Assembly: GCA_944320765.1 (NCBI GenBank)
Contig: CALUIS010000015.1
Span: 1-64,000 of the forward strand
Direction of reading: 5' to 3'
Origin: an uncultured Paraprevotella sp.
GTDB lineage: Bacteria > Bacteroidota > Bacteroidia > Bacteroidales > Bacteroidaceae
Length of the DNA: 64,000 nucleotides
Shown here: one piece after another, positions 7,453 through 16,888 of the stretch
Layout: each line of letters opens with the position of its first letter
Position numbering within the stretch: position 1 is the first letter of the stretch
Translations under genes and position numbers: made by a program
The notes under the pieces: generated by a model
Database searches by the model: none
What the model was told of the DNA's origin: nothing
The model's input: the letters and a program-made list of their open reading frames with translations, nothing else

Positions 7453-10149
7453 ATGGATATACATCGTTCGCCGATAAAGGATTTTATTATGCCTAAGGTC
7501 AGGTCGGTCGTCGTGACGGATTATTATGAGGGCATAAGGAACATGTTGAGGTCGAGGCCGGAATTCCCTTACAAGGATTTGCTGGCCAATCCCCGCCTCC
7601 GTACCCAGACGGAGATCGTCTGGTCCGCGGATGTCTTTTCCGCGAAACCCGTTGTGCTTGCGGATCTTCAGGCGGAACAAAAGGGGCGCTATGCCTGTCT
7701 GTTGAGAGACTGCATTAGGGCGGTCGAGGATCTGGCCGGGGTGTTAAAGGAGGAGGGCAACCTTTCGTTATGTGAGCTGCTGGCGAAGGCCATTTCATAC
7801 GTGGATGAGCATTCTGTGTATTGTGGAGACGGGAAGGTGGTCTTGGTGAACTGGGGACTGATTCCGCGCCGGGAGGATCTCGGACGGGGAGGAATCTATA
7901 GAAGCGGCCGTTTCGTAGGGCATTGGGGAGACCCGGTGGCTTCTTCCTCGCCGAAGACGGGAAATGTCGGGATGGAAAAGAAGGTGTCCGGGCCGGAGCC
8001 GGACACTCCTCCGAAGCCTGCTCCCGCTCCTGTTTCCGGTCCGGCCGACTCTTCTGGGGAGAATCCCGTTTCCGTGACGGAGACCCCTGTTCCCTCATTC
8101 GTAGAGGTGAGGCCCGTGAAGCCGGAGATCTTGAATCCGTCCTTGGCGGACGCTGGAAAGCCTGTCACGGAAGAACCGGTCTCTTTCGGCACCGGATGGC
8201 AGGAACATCCGGAGGACGTTTCTGCCGCGCATGTCTCACGGAAGGAGGAAAAAAGGACTACGGGCGGGTTCAGGAAAGGGGCGGGGGCTTTCTGGAATGT
8301 GTTGCGGTGGCTTTTGCTTTTGCTCCTTTTGCTCTTGTTGCTGCTGTTCCTGTGCCGGGGATGCCAAGGCCCGCTTTCTTGGGCCAATCCGTTTTACAAT
8401 CCTTTGCCGGACCCGCCTGTAGTGAGACCCGTCGAGGACGGACAGGTGGGGATGAGCAGTGACGGGTTGACCCGGATTGCGACAGACCGGCTGAATGTGC
8501 TGCTGGAGCAACGCGATGAAGACACGATGCTGGAATGGGCCAAGGCGTTCAAACGCGTTTATTATGGCAAGGAATATGAGATCACCTATTACGATAAGGA
8601 GCTGAGTCTGCTTCAGCTGCGGGTGCCGGCTGACGAACGGGAAAAGATCAAGTCGGAGTTGCCGGAGCGGATAAAGGGGTTCAATTTCGAGGTGTTTGAC
8701 GAGCAGGTTTATGGCGGAGGAGAAGTGATGACCGACCCGGCGCTTGGGGATGCCGACCGTGCGTGGTATCTTGCGCCGATAGGCGCGCAGGCCGCGTGGA
8801 ATGTCACGTCCGGAGTGGACGAGGTGATTGTGGCTGTGGTGGATAACGGATTTGACCTGAGCCATCCGGAACTGGCCGGAAAGGTCTACAGGCCTTATAA
8901 CGCGGTGATGCGGAACGGCGATGTGCGTCCCGTCTCGGTCGCCGGCGAGGTGGATCCCCATGGGACTCACGTGGCGGCTACGGCCGTGGGGAACTGTAAC
9001 AACGGGAGCGGGCTGCTGGGCGTCGCGCCTCGCTGCAGGCTGATGCCGGTGCAGGTGGGGACGGACAATGCGGACGGTTCTATGGGTTCGCTGGCCATCA
9101 TACATGGCGTGAAGTATGCCGTCGGCCAAGGGGCTGATGTCATAAATCTTTCGTTGGGTCTGACGGTGGCCGATGAGATAAAGCGGATGGGGGAATCCGA
9201 GCAGTTGAATTTGATCAATACGTTCCTGAAGCAGGATGAAAGGATCTGGGACCAGATTTTCGCGATGGCGGACCGGAACAACTGCACGATTGTCTTTGCT
9301 GCCGGGAACGACAATATGGTGGCGGGGGTGGACCCCAAGAAGCGCAGCAGCCGTGCCATCAAGGTTTCCGCCCTGGACCGGAACCTGGGCAAGGCCGGTT
9401 TCAGCAACTACGGGGTTTATCCGGCGTTGCGGCGTGAGTATTCCACCTTGTCCGCTCCGGGGGTGGGCATATATAGCGCGGCTCCGGGCGGACAATATGT
9501 TTCGCTGCAGGGGACCAGTATGGCGGCTCCCATTGTCACCGGGGCTGTGGCCTTGTTGAAAAGTGTGGACCGGACTTTGACGACCGACGAGATTGTCCGG
9601 CTGTTGAAAGAGACGGGAAAGGACGTCGGCGACAATATCGGGCCGATGGTCCGCATCGGACAGGCCTTGCAGGCATTGGAAGGCGCTCCGGTGGTGGACG
9701 GCCGTTGTGAGGCTGTCCGGAAGGAAATGGCTGTGTTGCGGGCCAGGATGGACAGCCTGGCACGTATTTGTCCGGATGCGGCGGTGCCGGGGGATACCCT
9801 GAAATTCGCGGATGCCGTCAGGGACGCGCACGGGTTGGACGGTGTGTGGAAGTCCACCACGCAACTGGTCAGTTTGGGGGATATGTCGCCCATAGAGCTG
9901 TATATGTCTTTCAGCCAGCTTAAGGGGCAGCTTGTCATCGTGAATCATGGCATGGAGTATACGGCACCTTTGAGGGCGGAAATCGGCGGCGGGCAGATCC
10001 GGATCTTTCAGGATGTCCCTGCCACAAGCAGTGCCGGGTCGTTCCTGCCCTATGTGTATCAGTGTCAGGCGGACTGGCAGGGGAATCTTCAGTGTGTCGC
10101 GACGAGTGCGATGAACCGTGCCATGTTCAATTTGGTCAGGATCAAATAA
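7453..10149 (+). CDS. Membrane-anchored subtilisin-like serine protease with cytosolic N-domain
   Basis: This 898-residue S8 peptidase has an N-terminal domain (about 1-160) ending in LVNWG, a proline-rich linker (about 170-260), and one very leucine-rich transmembrane helix (about 280-303). The catalytic domain follows: Asp464 in VVDNGFD, His503 in HGTHVAA, oxyanion Asn619 in AAGND and Ser689 in GTSMAAP. A C-terminal beta-rich domain (about 770-898) contains WKSTTQLVSLGD. The positively charged flank before the helix predicts that the protease faces the periplasm and the N-domain the cytosol. That N-domain resembles the one on the trypsin-like protease at 17655, suggesting a common cytosolic partner. 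No classic inhibitory prodomain is evident, although residues 330-430 could serve. The call as an active S8 protease is strong; the substrate is unknown. Confidence 0.88.
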   Translation: MDIHRSPIKDFIMPKVRSVVVTDYYEGIRNMLRSRPEFPYKDLLANPRLRTQTEIVWSADVFSAKPVVLADLQAEQKGRYACLLRDCIRAVEDLAGVLKEEGNLSLCELLAKAISYVDEHSVYCGDGKVVLVNWGLIPRREDLGRGGIYRSGRFVGHWGDPVASSSPKTGNVGMEKKVSGPEPDTPPKPAPAPVSGPADSSGENPVSVTETPVPSFVEVRPVKPEILNPSLADAGKPVTEEPVSFGTGWQEHPEDVSAAHVSRKEEKRTTGGFRKGAGAFWNVLRWLLLLLLLLLLLLFLCRGCQGPLSWANPFYNPLPDPPVVRPVEDGQVGMSSDGLTRIATDRLNVLLEQRDEDTMLEWAKAFKRVYYGKEYEITYYDKELSLLQLRVPADEREKIKSELPERIKGFNFEVFDEQVYGGGEVMTDPALGDADRAWYLAPIGAQAAWNVTSGVDEVIVAVVDNGFDLSHPELAGKVYRPYNAVMRNGDVRPVSVAGEVDPHGTHVAATAVGNCNNGSGLLGVAPRCRLMPVQVGTDNADGSMGSLAIIHGVKYAVGQGADVINLSLGLTVADEIKRMGESEQLNLINTFLKQDERIWDQIFAMADRNNCTIVFAAGNDNMVAGVDPKKRSSRAIKVSALDRNLGKAGFSNYGVYPALRREYSTLSAPGVGIYSAAPGGQYVSLQGTSMAAPIVTGAVALLKSVDRTLTTDEIVRLLKETGKDVGDNIGPMVRIGQALQALEGAPVVDGRCEAVRKEMAVLRARMDSLARICPDAAVPGDTLKFADAVRDAHGLDGVWKSTTQLVSLGDMSPIELYMSFSQLKGQLVIVNHGMEYTAPLRAEIGGGQIRIFQDVPATSSAGSFLPYVYQCQADWQGNLQCVATSAMNRAMFNLVRIK

Positions 10150-10169
10150 TCAAATAATAAGGAAAGAAT

Positions 10170-11141
10170 ATGAGTCAATCCAATTCGGGCAATCTCTCCA
10201 AGGGGGATGTCATTTCGTTTGTAGCCTTGCTGTTGTTGGGGCTGGTGGTGTTTTTCGGTTTGAACTTCACGATGTTGGGCAACAGGCTGCCCAGTGTCAT
10301 GGTGGCCGTCCTGTTGTTCATGCTGATGGTCGTGTTTGTCTTTCTGGCCGCATATGCGAAAGCGCAGGATTTCAATCAGGACAAATGGAAGGCGGTGGAA
10401 TATACGATGTTGGGGCTTTACGTGGCCGCGCTTGTACCCTGCTACCTTTATGCCGGGAAGTTCTTTGACGTGATGTGGGCCAGGGAGGAGATCACGCGGA
10501 CGGTGGAGCGTGACTTGGACGACATCGACCATATGTTCGCCGAGTACCGGAAGGGTTGTGAGTCGCGTGTCGGCACTTATCAGACGGAGCTTGAGGCTTT
10601 GCTGGAGTCCGAGGAGGGCCGTAAGCGCATGGTGCGCCTGTTGGAACTGGACAAGCAGCCGGCCGAGGTGTCGCGGGCTGATGTGTCGCAGGCGGTATCC
10701 AGTTTCAGCGACATGCTGGAGTTGAGCGCAGGTCCTTTGGAGGAGGAGGAGGCCGGGCTGGCCGCACGGTGTGAGGAGAATTTCAAGGGGTGGAATTTGC
10801 TGTTCATGCCCCAGTACGCTTCCGAGCTGGCCGGTGCCAAGGAGCGGTACGCGCAAGGCTTGGAGGAGGCGTACGCCGCCCGCAAGAGCAAGCTGGAGGC
10901 CGAGGCGCCTGCGCTGGATGTAAGCTCTTTCGTACGGGAAAGCAACATCGGACGGATGTTCGCGTCCCTTCCCGGTTTCTCTTTTTCCGGATTGCTGGCG
11001 GTCGTCATATTGGGAGGTCTGGGACTGTTCAAATATGTTTTGGGAGAGAAGTCCAAGAGGAAGCAGCTGCGGAAAGGCGAGGCCGGCTCGATTACGGAGG
11101 ACGGTGGATTCATTGTGGGAGAAAGAAACTCAAGAGATTAA
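10170..11141 (+). CDS. Four-helix membrane protein with coiled-coil loop
   Basis: This 323-residue protein is not one I recognise. It has three hydrophobic helices in the first 105 residues, a long charged helical region (about 110-265) with coiled-coil character, and a fourth helix near residues 270-295 followed by a Lys/Arg-rich tail (KSKRKQLRKGE). The basic tail should be cytosolic. It sits 20 bases after the subtilisin gene and 18 bases before a P-loop NTPase, so it is probably a membrane component that works with them. No enzymatic motif is visible. Confidence 0.75.
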   Translation: MSQSNSGNLSKGDVISFVALLLLGLVVFFGLNFTMLGNRLPSVMVAVLLFMLMVVFVFLAAYAKAQDFNQDKWKAVEYTMLGLYVAALVPCYLYAGKFFDVMWAREEITRTVERDLDDIDHMFAEYRKGCESRVGTYQTELEALLESEEGRKRMVRLLELDKQPAEVSRADVSQAVSSFSDMLELSAGPLEEEEAGLAARCEENFKGWNLLFMPQYASELAGAKERYAQGLEEAYAARKSKLEAEAPALDVSSFVRESNIGRMFASLPGFSFSGLLAVVILGGLGLFKYVLGEKSKRKQLRKGEAGSITEDGGFIVGERNSRD

Positions 11142-11159
11142 CAGAAAAGCAATATAGTT

Positions 11160-12980
11160 ATGTCTATGTATACGGAAGAGTGGAGAAGGAATATATATCT
11201 TCGTTGCAAGGCGGCATCGGTGGAGCAGCTCCTGCAACTTTGCCTGAAACCCGAGACCGGCATTACGCCGGAGGGGTTGAGAGAGGCTGGTTATCCGAAA
11301 ATTGACCAGCTCGAGCAGCGTTATCAAATACAGGCCGAGGAGGTCTTCTGGCAGAAGGCTGGGGAGTCTGTGGACCTGCTGGCCCAGTATGTGGAGAAAT
11401 GTGAGCGGCAGGTCTTTTCCGGGACACATCTGGACGAGGCCAAAGAGCTGATGCGGAAGCAAGCGGCGGACCAGGAGGCGAAGGACTGGGAGAATATCAG
11501 CCGGACGGAGGACCGGGAGTTGCTGGCGGCTTTCATCAGGAAGTGCAAGGACGGGATATATTCCCAGTCGCATCTGCAGGAGGCCAATGCCCTTCTGGAG
11601 AAATGGGTCAACGGTATCCTGCTGGAGGAATGGAATACGCTTTGGGTATTGAAGAATACAGACCCTCAAAAGAAGGCACTGTTGGACCGCTTTGTCCAGA
11701 AGTATGCCCAGAATATGACGGATACGGCGATGGAATACAAGGCGAAGGCGGAAAAGCTTTATGAGGCCATAGAGGATGCGGAGAAGGCCCGGATGGATTG
11801 GATCGATGCTAAAAAGAAGAATACGATATTGGCTTATGCGGAATTCTTGAAAGCACATCCTTATAGCGAGTATCGGGAGGAGGCTGAGGAGCTGATACAG
11901 AAGATGAAGGGGGACCTGCTTACCGACATGAAGTGTTATCCCTTCAAGTATTCCCGTGATATGATGTATGAATACATCAGTACCGGCATTTTGACGATGG
12001 AAGAACTGGTGGATGCCAGCCATATCCTGACGGACCGGGCATACAGCCATATCAGGCGGTATCCGACTTTGACGGCTGAGCAAAGGCAGTTGCCGGTAAG
12101 CACTTTGGAGAATCCCCATAGCGAGGACGGTAATACGGATTTTTATTTCTTCGGAGTTTCGGGTTCTGGCAAGACTTGTGTGCTGGCTGGCTTGATGAGC
12201 CTGACCGGCCGGCTGGGGTTCAGTTTCGACCCTAAAGGACCGGGGGGAGGCGGGAACTATGCAATGGATTTGCGCAACTACGCCCGCACCAGTATGCTTC
12301 CGCCGGCAACCGATCAGTCGTATATTCAGGTCATTGACGGGGAAATCAATGATGAGGATGGCTACTTGCGTAAGATTTCGCTGATCGAGATGTCCGGAGA
12401 GAAGACCAGGCTGTTCGCGTCCATTAACAATCCTGCCGGTTTGGAAGATTTGGGACCGGGGGCGGCCGGTTTGCTGTCGAATGACAACAGCAAGGTCTTT
12501 TTCTTTGTCATCGACCCGACTGCCAACGAAAAGGAAATTCTGTTGGGGGATTTGGAACACACGCAGGCTGTTGTAAGGCAGAGTGATGTGTTGGATTGCG
12601 TTTCTTCATTGCTTTCTAAAAACTCGGAATTGATGAAAAAGGTCGTGGCCATTCATATCATTCTGACCAAGAGCGATACATTGGGTGATGTCGTGACACC
12701 GGACATGCTTCAAAGAATTTTAGTGGAGCAAGACTATCAGGTGGTATTGGACCGGATTCAGGAAATCTGTAAAAGATATGATATCAATAAGACTTCAGAG
12801 AATCGGGTCGGACTTTACCCGTTCTGCGTGGGCAAGTTCATGCCCGGGGATGTGTACACATTCGACGAGACGGATTCCCTTAAGATCTTGCGTGTGATTC
12901 AGCGGAATTCCATTCCGTATGTGAATCCGAACAAAAAAGGAGGGGTGTGGAACGCCTTGAAAGAATGGTTTAACAGTTAA
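11160..12980 (+). CDS. P-loop GTPase-like protein with N-terminal tryptophan-marked helical repeats
   Basis: This 606-residue protein has a Walker A loop GVSGSGKT at 332-339, a Walker B/G3-like IEMSGE at 409-414 and a G4 motif TKSD at 503-506, which points to a GTPase. The first 250 residues hold about four repeats of 40-45 residues. Each starts with a tryptophan (W-x7-LL-x2-Y/F-x2-KC, later HL-x-EA), a TPR-like pattern common in bacterial signalling and conflict proteins. No membrane segment is present. It follows the four-helix membrane protein and precedes another membrane protein by 24 bases. Part of a second copy, without the P-loop, lies at 28665-28931. GTPase is the best reading; the subfamily is not resolved. 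Confidence 0.75.
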   Translation: MSMYTEEWRRNIYLRCKAASVEQLLQLCLKPETGITPEGLREAGYPKIDQLEQRYQIQAEEVFWQKAGESVDLLAQYVEKCERQVFSGTHLDEAKELMRKQAADQEAKDWENISRTEDRELLAAFIRKCKDGIYSQSHLQEANALLEKWVNGILLEEWNTLWVLKNTDPQKKALLDRFVQKYAQNMTDTAMEYKAKAEKLYEAIEDAEKARMDWIDAKKKNTILAYAEFLKAHPYSEYREEAEELIQKMKGDLLTDMKCYPFKYSRDMMYEYISTGILTMEELVDASHILTDRAYSHIRRYPTLTAEQRQLPVSTLENPHSEDGNTDFYFFGVSGSGKTCVLAGLMSLTGRLGFSFDPKGPGGGGNYAMDLRNYARTSMLPPATDQSYIQVIDGEINDEDGYLRKISLIEMSGEKTRLFASINNPAGLEDLGPGAAGLLSNDNSKVFFFVIDPTANEKEILLGDLEHTQAVVRQSDVLDCVSSLLSKNSELMKKVVAIHIILTKSDTLGDVVTPDMLQRILVEQDYQVVLDRIQEICKRYDINKTSENRVGLYPFCVGKFMPGDVYTFDETDSLKILRVIQRNSIPYVNPNKKGGVWNALKEWFNS

Positions 12981-13004
12981 GAGATAAGGTTGAGGAGATT
13001 GGAT

Positions 13005-15539
13005 ATGAACAGCAATAAGATAGAGATTATTATTTCAGGAAACCTGACGGGATTCACTCATTTTTATGCGACACCGGGGGTGAAAGGCTGGTATGCGGAT
13101 ACTAAGTTCGATTTTGATTATCGCAATTATGTGACTTTTTTGAGACGGGGCGAGAAGGCTTATGCCTTGTCATTCGTTTCTTCATATGTGGTGGCCAGTC
13201 TGATTATCCGGATTCTTGATTCATTTCAGCGTCCAGGTATATTGGTCGTCTCGGCACTTTTGCCGAGGGGGCGGAAGGTGGCGTCTGTCGCTCGTCCCGA
13301 ATCAGATAAAGCCCTTTACGACTTGCTGAATGCGTTGAACGGCAGGTTCTGCGAGCGGAACCTGATGGAAGATATGTTGAACCCGAGCCTGTCGGTGCTG
13401 AGGCAGGATTACTATTCGGATGTCCTTTCCGGTTATCAGCTCGTTCCGGACCCGGGGCAGCGCAGGCTCAACGCGGATGCGGCTTCTCTGCAGAAAGGAG
13501 CGGGATATGTCGCCGCAGCGGAGAGTGCGATGCCGGCCTATCTTGCCTCGCTGTTCCGTCGGAGTTATGAGGGATACCCGCATGTGTTTTTTGCCCCGGA
13601 CGCTCCGGCGAACATAGACGAGCCTGAGAAGGAGGAGGTCATGTATCGGGTGCGTGTGAAGAACGCGGACACGAACACGGACAGGATGCTTCCGGGGGAG
13701 GTACGTTCCACGGATAGGATTTATCGGCTGGATCCGGAAAACTGGCAGCTTCCTATAGAGAATCTGGATTATACTTATGAAGAGGTCCTTCGAGGGGAGG
13801 CCGGACGGGTCCGTGCGACGGTTGGGATTGACGGAATTCTGGACATCACTTATAATTTTGCTCCGAAGACAAAGGAAATCACCTTTGTCTTTAAGAAGAA
13901 AGGTGGGAAAACACTGCCTTTTGACGAGGTGGCTCCGGTGAGAATCATAGAAAAGAAGAGCGGGGCGAATTATCCTTTGCCAAGCGCGACTTATGAGTTT
14001 CGCGGCCAGGAGATTGAGGGAGAGAAGGCATTGGAGAGTGAGGGCTATTTTATTGAACCCGCTTCTTTGGATTTGAGCCGGTGTGGCGAAGAGTGTATCA
14101 TGACGGTGGAGCGGAAGTCCCATCTGAGTATTCGGTTTCCTGCGCCGTATGACGGTGTACCCAAAAGGATCACGGTGAAACGGGCGGGAACGAACCGACC
14201 CATTCAAGATGGGGATGTAAGGGGAAACTTTAGTCTTGATGTACCGGGTGAGCGGGAGGAATGGGAATATAAGATAGAGGCTGAGGGATATGAGGCACTG
14301 TCCGGGACATTTCCGGCCGAAGGGGAAGTGCGGTTGAATCTTAAGAAACGGAAATCGGAGGCCGTATCCCGATCTTCGTCCGGACAGAGGCAGGGGAATG
14401 TACAGATCTTAGATGGTGGGACACGTGGGAGCGGCAGTGCCGAAGGACGTGCTGTTCCTGTCAAGCATATAGATGGTGGTGGAGATAACGGAAAACGGAA
14501 GAAGGGCAATGCCCGGATTGGGAAACTGTTGCCTTTTCTGATTGCCTTGCCTGTGTTGGCGTTGGCTGTGGGATGGGGAATCTATTGGATTTCCGGGATA
14601 ACAGGAAGAATAGGAGAGAAGGATGAAGTAAGTATACCCGACTCAACGTCCGTACAAAAACACGTGACAGTAAAATATATAGGTCTTGATAAAGATACAT
14701 TGCCAGATGATTTTAATAATGGACCGGATGTAAAACTTTATCTTAGTCATGAAGAGAAACGGACTATAGAGTGTGAAGGGGAAGATACGACGGATGGAAA
14801 CCCAGTAAATTTAACTGCATCGAAAGATTGTAGTGATACTGTTGGATTCTTCGCAATATTTGATGGTATTCTTTTGGGTGATACTCTCAAGATAGCTTTT
14901 GATAGCTTTGAGGTGGATACGACGATATGCTATCCTTTGAATGTAAGTACATCGGATTTAGAGCTTTATAGAAAGATGAGGAATCTGTGGAATTCTGGCG
15001 AAAGAATGACAAAGAAAGAAGATGACTTGTATAATAAGTGCTCTGAAAATAAGAAAGGAGCATGGAATGATGAAAATGGTAATCCTCGCTTTGTGCTTGC
15101 TATAGATAGTCTATATCTAAAAGTAAAGCCTGTGGAATCTGAGAAAAAAACTGTAATTAGTAAGGAGCTTTTTGAAAGATTAGCAGCGGTAAGTATCACA
15201 GAAAGGGAGATTGGTAAAATTGAGCAAGATTTTGATGAAGAAACGCTTGTAGACACAGAATGTGCTGACAAGAACGGTGTATCAGTGAAAAGCAGGATTG
15301 ATGCATTGAAGAAGGCGATACGGACCTTAAGGAGTGGTAAGAGACCAGAAACAAAAAAATTGTCTGAAGCCCAGGAGGAATGCATTGACCGATTGTTTAA
15401 TAAAAAAGTGTACGGAATAAAATCTGCAGAGACAAAGATTAAGGAAATGGGCGAAAAGGGCAATTTTAAGGATTCAGGAGATAACATTAAGAGTATTATA
15501 GATGATATTGGAAATAAAACATTTGGAAATCAATCATGA
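13005..15539 (+). CDS. Single-span membrane protein with cytosolic N-domain, Ig-like repeats and AT-rich periplasmic domain
   Basis: This 844-residue protein is of unknown function. An N-terminal cytosolic domain (about 1-200) includes the turn RPGILVVSALLP; in placement next to a GTPase it recalls GTPase-associated adaptor domains, but that link is tentative. Beta-rich segments follow (about 215-450), with carboxypeptidase-regulatory-like features such as IEAEGYEALSGTF, then a Ser/Gly linker and one transmembrane helix (about 505-530). The C-terminal 310 residues should be periplasmic and are helical and Lys/Glu-rich. Base composition drops sharply after the membrane helix. The frame is open from TTG at 12990, but ATG at 13005 behind GAGGAGA is preferred. 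The stop overlaps the next start (ATGA). Confidence 0.75.
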   Translation: MNSNKIEIIISGNLTGFTHFYATPGVKGWYADTKFDFDYRNYVTFLRRGEKAYALSFVSSYVVASLIIRILDSFQRPGILVVSALLPRGRKVASVARPESDKALYDLLNALNGRFCERNLMEDMLNPSLSVLRQDYYSDVLSGYQLVPDPGQRRLNADAASLQKGAGYVAAAESAMPAYLASLFRRSYEGYPHVFFAPDAPANIDEPEKEEVMYRVRVKNADTNTDRMLPGEVRSTDRIYRLDPENWQLPIENLDYTYEEVLRGEAGRVRATVGIDGILDITYNFAPKTKEITFVFKKKGGKTLPFDEVAPVRIIEKKSGANYPLPSATYEFRGQEIEGEKALESEGYFIEPASLDLSRCGEECIMTVERKSHLSIRFPAPYDGVPKRITVKRAGTNRPIQDGDVRGNFSLDVPGEREEWEYKIEAEGYEALSGTFPAEGEVRLNLKKRKSEAVSRSSSGQRQGNVQILDGGTRGSGSAEGRAVPVKHIDGGGDNGKRKKGNARIGKLLPFLIALPVLALAVGWGIYWISGITGRIGEKDEVSIPDSTSVQKHVTVKYIGLDKDTLPDDFNNGPDVKLYLSHEEKRTIECEGEDTTDGNPVNLTASKDCSDTVGFFAIFDGILLGDTLKIAFDSFEVDTTICYPLNVSTSDLELYRKMRNLWNSGERMTKKEDDLYNKCSENKKGAWNDENGNPRFVLAIDSLYLKVKPVESEKKTVISKELFERLAAVSITEREIGKIEQDFDEETLVDTECADKNGVSVKSRIDALKKAIRTLRSGKRPETKKLSEAQEECIDRLFNKKVYGIKSAETKIKEMGEKGNFKDSGDNIKSIIDDIGNKTFGNQS

Positions 15540-16348
15540 AAATCGTAAAATTATTATTGTTGGCCATAGTGCTGGTGGGCGGCATAGTCGCCTTGCTGTG
15601 GCTTAAACCGGAACCGGGCAAGAAGAGTGAGGGGCCGGAAGTGGGCTCTCCCCAAGCCAAGATGTGGAAGGGGAAGATTAAGGAGTTGTGCCAGGAAGGC
15701 AAGTGGGGCGTGGACGGGTACAAGTGGATTGAAGGCGGCATCCATTCCGACCGGGTCAACAGCAACGGAGAGCTGATCCGCATAACGGAAGAGCAGGCCT
15801 TGGTGAAGTATCTGTTCGCCTTGTCCTGCAGTTACTTGTGGGAAAGTGCGGACAAGCATTTCCAGCAGACCTCTTATTCGGAGAAGAAGATAAAGGAGTA
15901 TCGGGCGGCGTTGGAGTTCCTGAACGGAAAGGTCGGTGAGTTCGGGGCCAACAGCAACCTGACGAACGTGTCGGACCTGCTTGCCGGATATGACCGCTTG
16001 AAAGGGAGCTTCGGCTTCAGCAGCAAGGCCACCTATACCCGTCCGCTGAAGGCTTTCCCTTCGGCTTCCGCCTCATCTCTGGAGAGCCGTATCAGAGGGA
16101 TGAAATATTGGAAATCCCACTTCTCGCACAACACCTCGTTGCGCAAACGGCTGGACAACCTGGAGGAAGACCGTAGGCGGGCCGAACGGGAGTATTATGA
16201 GAATCTGGAGCGTCTGGTGGAGGAGAATTATCGGTCGATGTCGCGGATAGAAGTGTTGTTGACCGACCAAATCCGTTTCAATGAGATTTCCACGAACGAG
16301 CAGGCGAAGAAGAAGCTGGATGAATTTGTAAGGAACACGGACAATTAA
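15536..16348 (+). CDS. Membrane-tethered periplasmic protein, unknown
   Basis: This 270-residue protein has an N-terminal hydrophobic helix (about 4-23) that is more likely a membrane anchor than a cleaved signal, since no signal-peptidase site is clear. The rest is a hydrophilic, mostly helical domain with coiled-coil character near residues 195-230 (RKRLDNLEEDRRRAEREYY). It is translationally coupled to the previous gene by an ATGA overlap. I do not recognise a family. Its base composition returns to the GC-rich level of the rest of the locus, in contrast to the end of the previous gene. Confidence 0.7.
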   Translation: MKIVKLLLLAIVLVGGIVALLWLKPEPGKKSEGPEVGSPQAKMWKGKIKELCQEGKWGVDGYKWIEGGIHSDRVNSNGELIRITEEQALVKYLFALSCSYLWESADKHFQQTSYSEKKIKEYRAALEFLNGKVGEFGANSNLTNVSDLLAGYDRLKGSFGFSSKATYTRPLKAFPSASASSLESRIRGMKYWKSHFSHNTSLRKRLDNLEEDRRRAEREYYENLERLVEENYRSMSRIEVLLTDQIRFNEISTNEQAKKKLDEFVRNTDN

Positions 16349-16360
16349 AAAGACAGGAAT

Positions 16361-16888
16361 ATGAAAAAGGTATGTTGTATAGGGGCTTTTTCCTTTCTGT
16401 GTGCCGCGGCGGTCTGCGGGCAGGAACGCGGGGAGGAGGTTGATGTCCTGATGAAGCAAAGTGAGACCATCGCGGACTGCTGGGCGAAAATCTGGCAACT
16501 GGAGAAACAAGTCAGGGAAACGGAACAACGGATTGACTCGTTGAGCAAAGTCTGGAAGAAAGAGTGTGACGCTTATCTGTCATCCGGATACCAGACCCGC
16601 AAGGGGCTTGAGAATCTGCTCAAACAGACAAATAAAGATATTGACGGCAAGGATTTGTACCGTCGGTTGGAAGAAGCTTTGGGAAACGCCCCTGAAGGCG
16701 AAGGAGGATCCATGCCCTCACCCGTGCGGAAGGACGAAAGAAAACCTGAGCCAGAAAAAGAACCGGAAGAGGAAGATAGCGGAAATGAATTGAAGAGTCC
16801 GGAAAGAGAGAGACGGAGTGGAAAAGACGGAAGCGGATTTCCGGCAGGCAGTTTGGAAGAAAAAACTAAAGGAGGACAGAAGAAATGA
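16361..16888 (+). CDS. Small exported coiled-coil protein with charged tail
   Basis: This 175-residue protein has a clear signal peptide (about 1-20, ending AAAVCGQ). A heptad-rich helix follows (about 25-65), and the C-terminal 70 residues are Pro/Glu/Lys/Arg-rich and probably disordered. It is likely periplasmic. It lies 12 bases after the membrane-tethered protein and overlaps the next gene by 4 bases; AAAGGAGG just before its stop can serve that gene. No family is recognised. Confidence 0.65.
   Translation: MKKVCCIGAFSFLCAAAVCGQERGEEVDVLMKQSETIADCWAKIWQLEKQVRETEQRIDSLSKVWKKECDAYLSSGYQTRKGLENLLKQTNKDIDGKDLYRRLEEALGNAPEGEGGSMPSPVRKDERKPEPEKEPEEEDSGNELKSPERERRSGKDGSGFPAGSLEEKTKGGQKK

Noticed and set aside
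8236..9948. 570-codon antisense frame inside the subtilisin gene
   Set aside because: It mirrors the catalytic domain, is His/Arg/Pro/Gln-rich and has no domain pattern.
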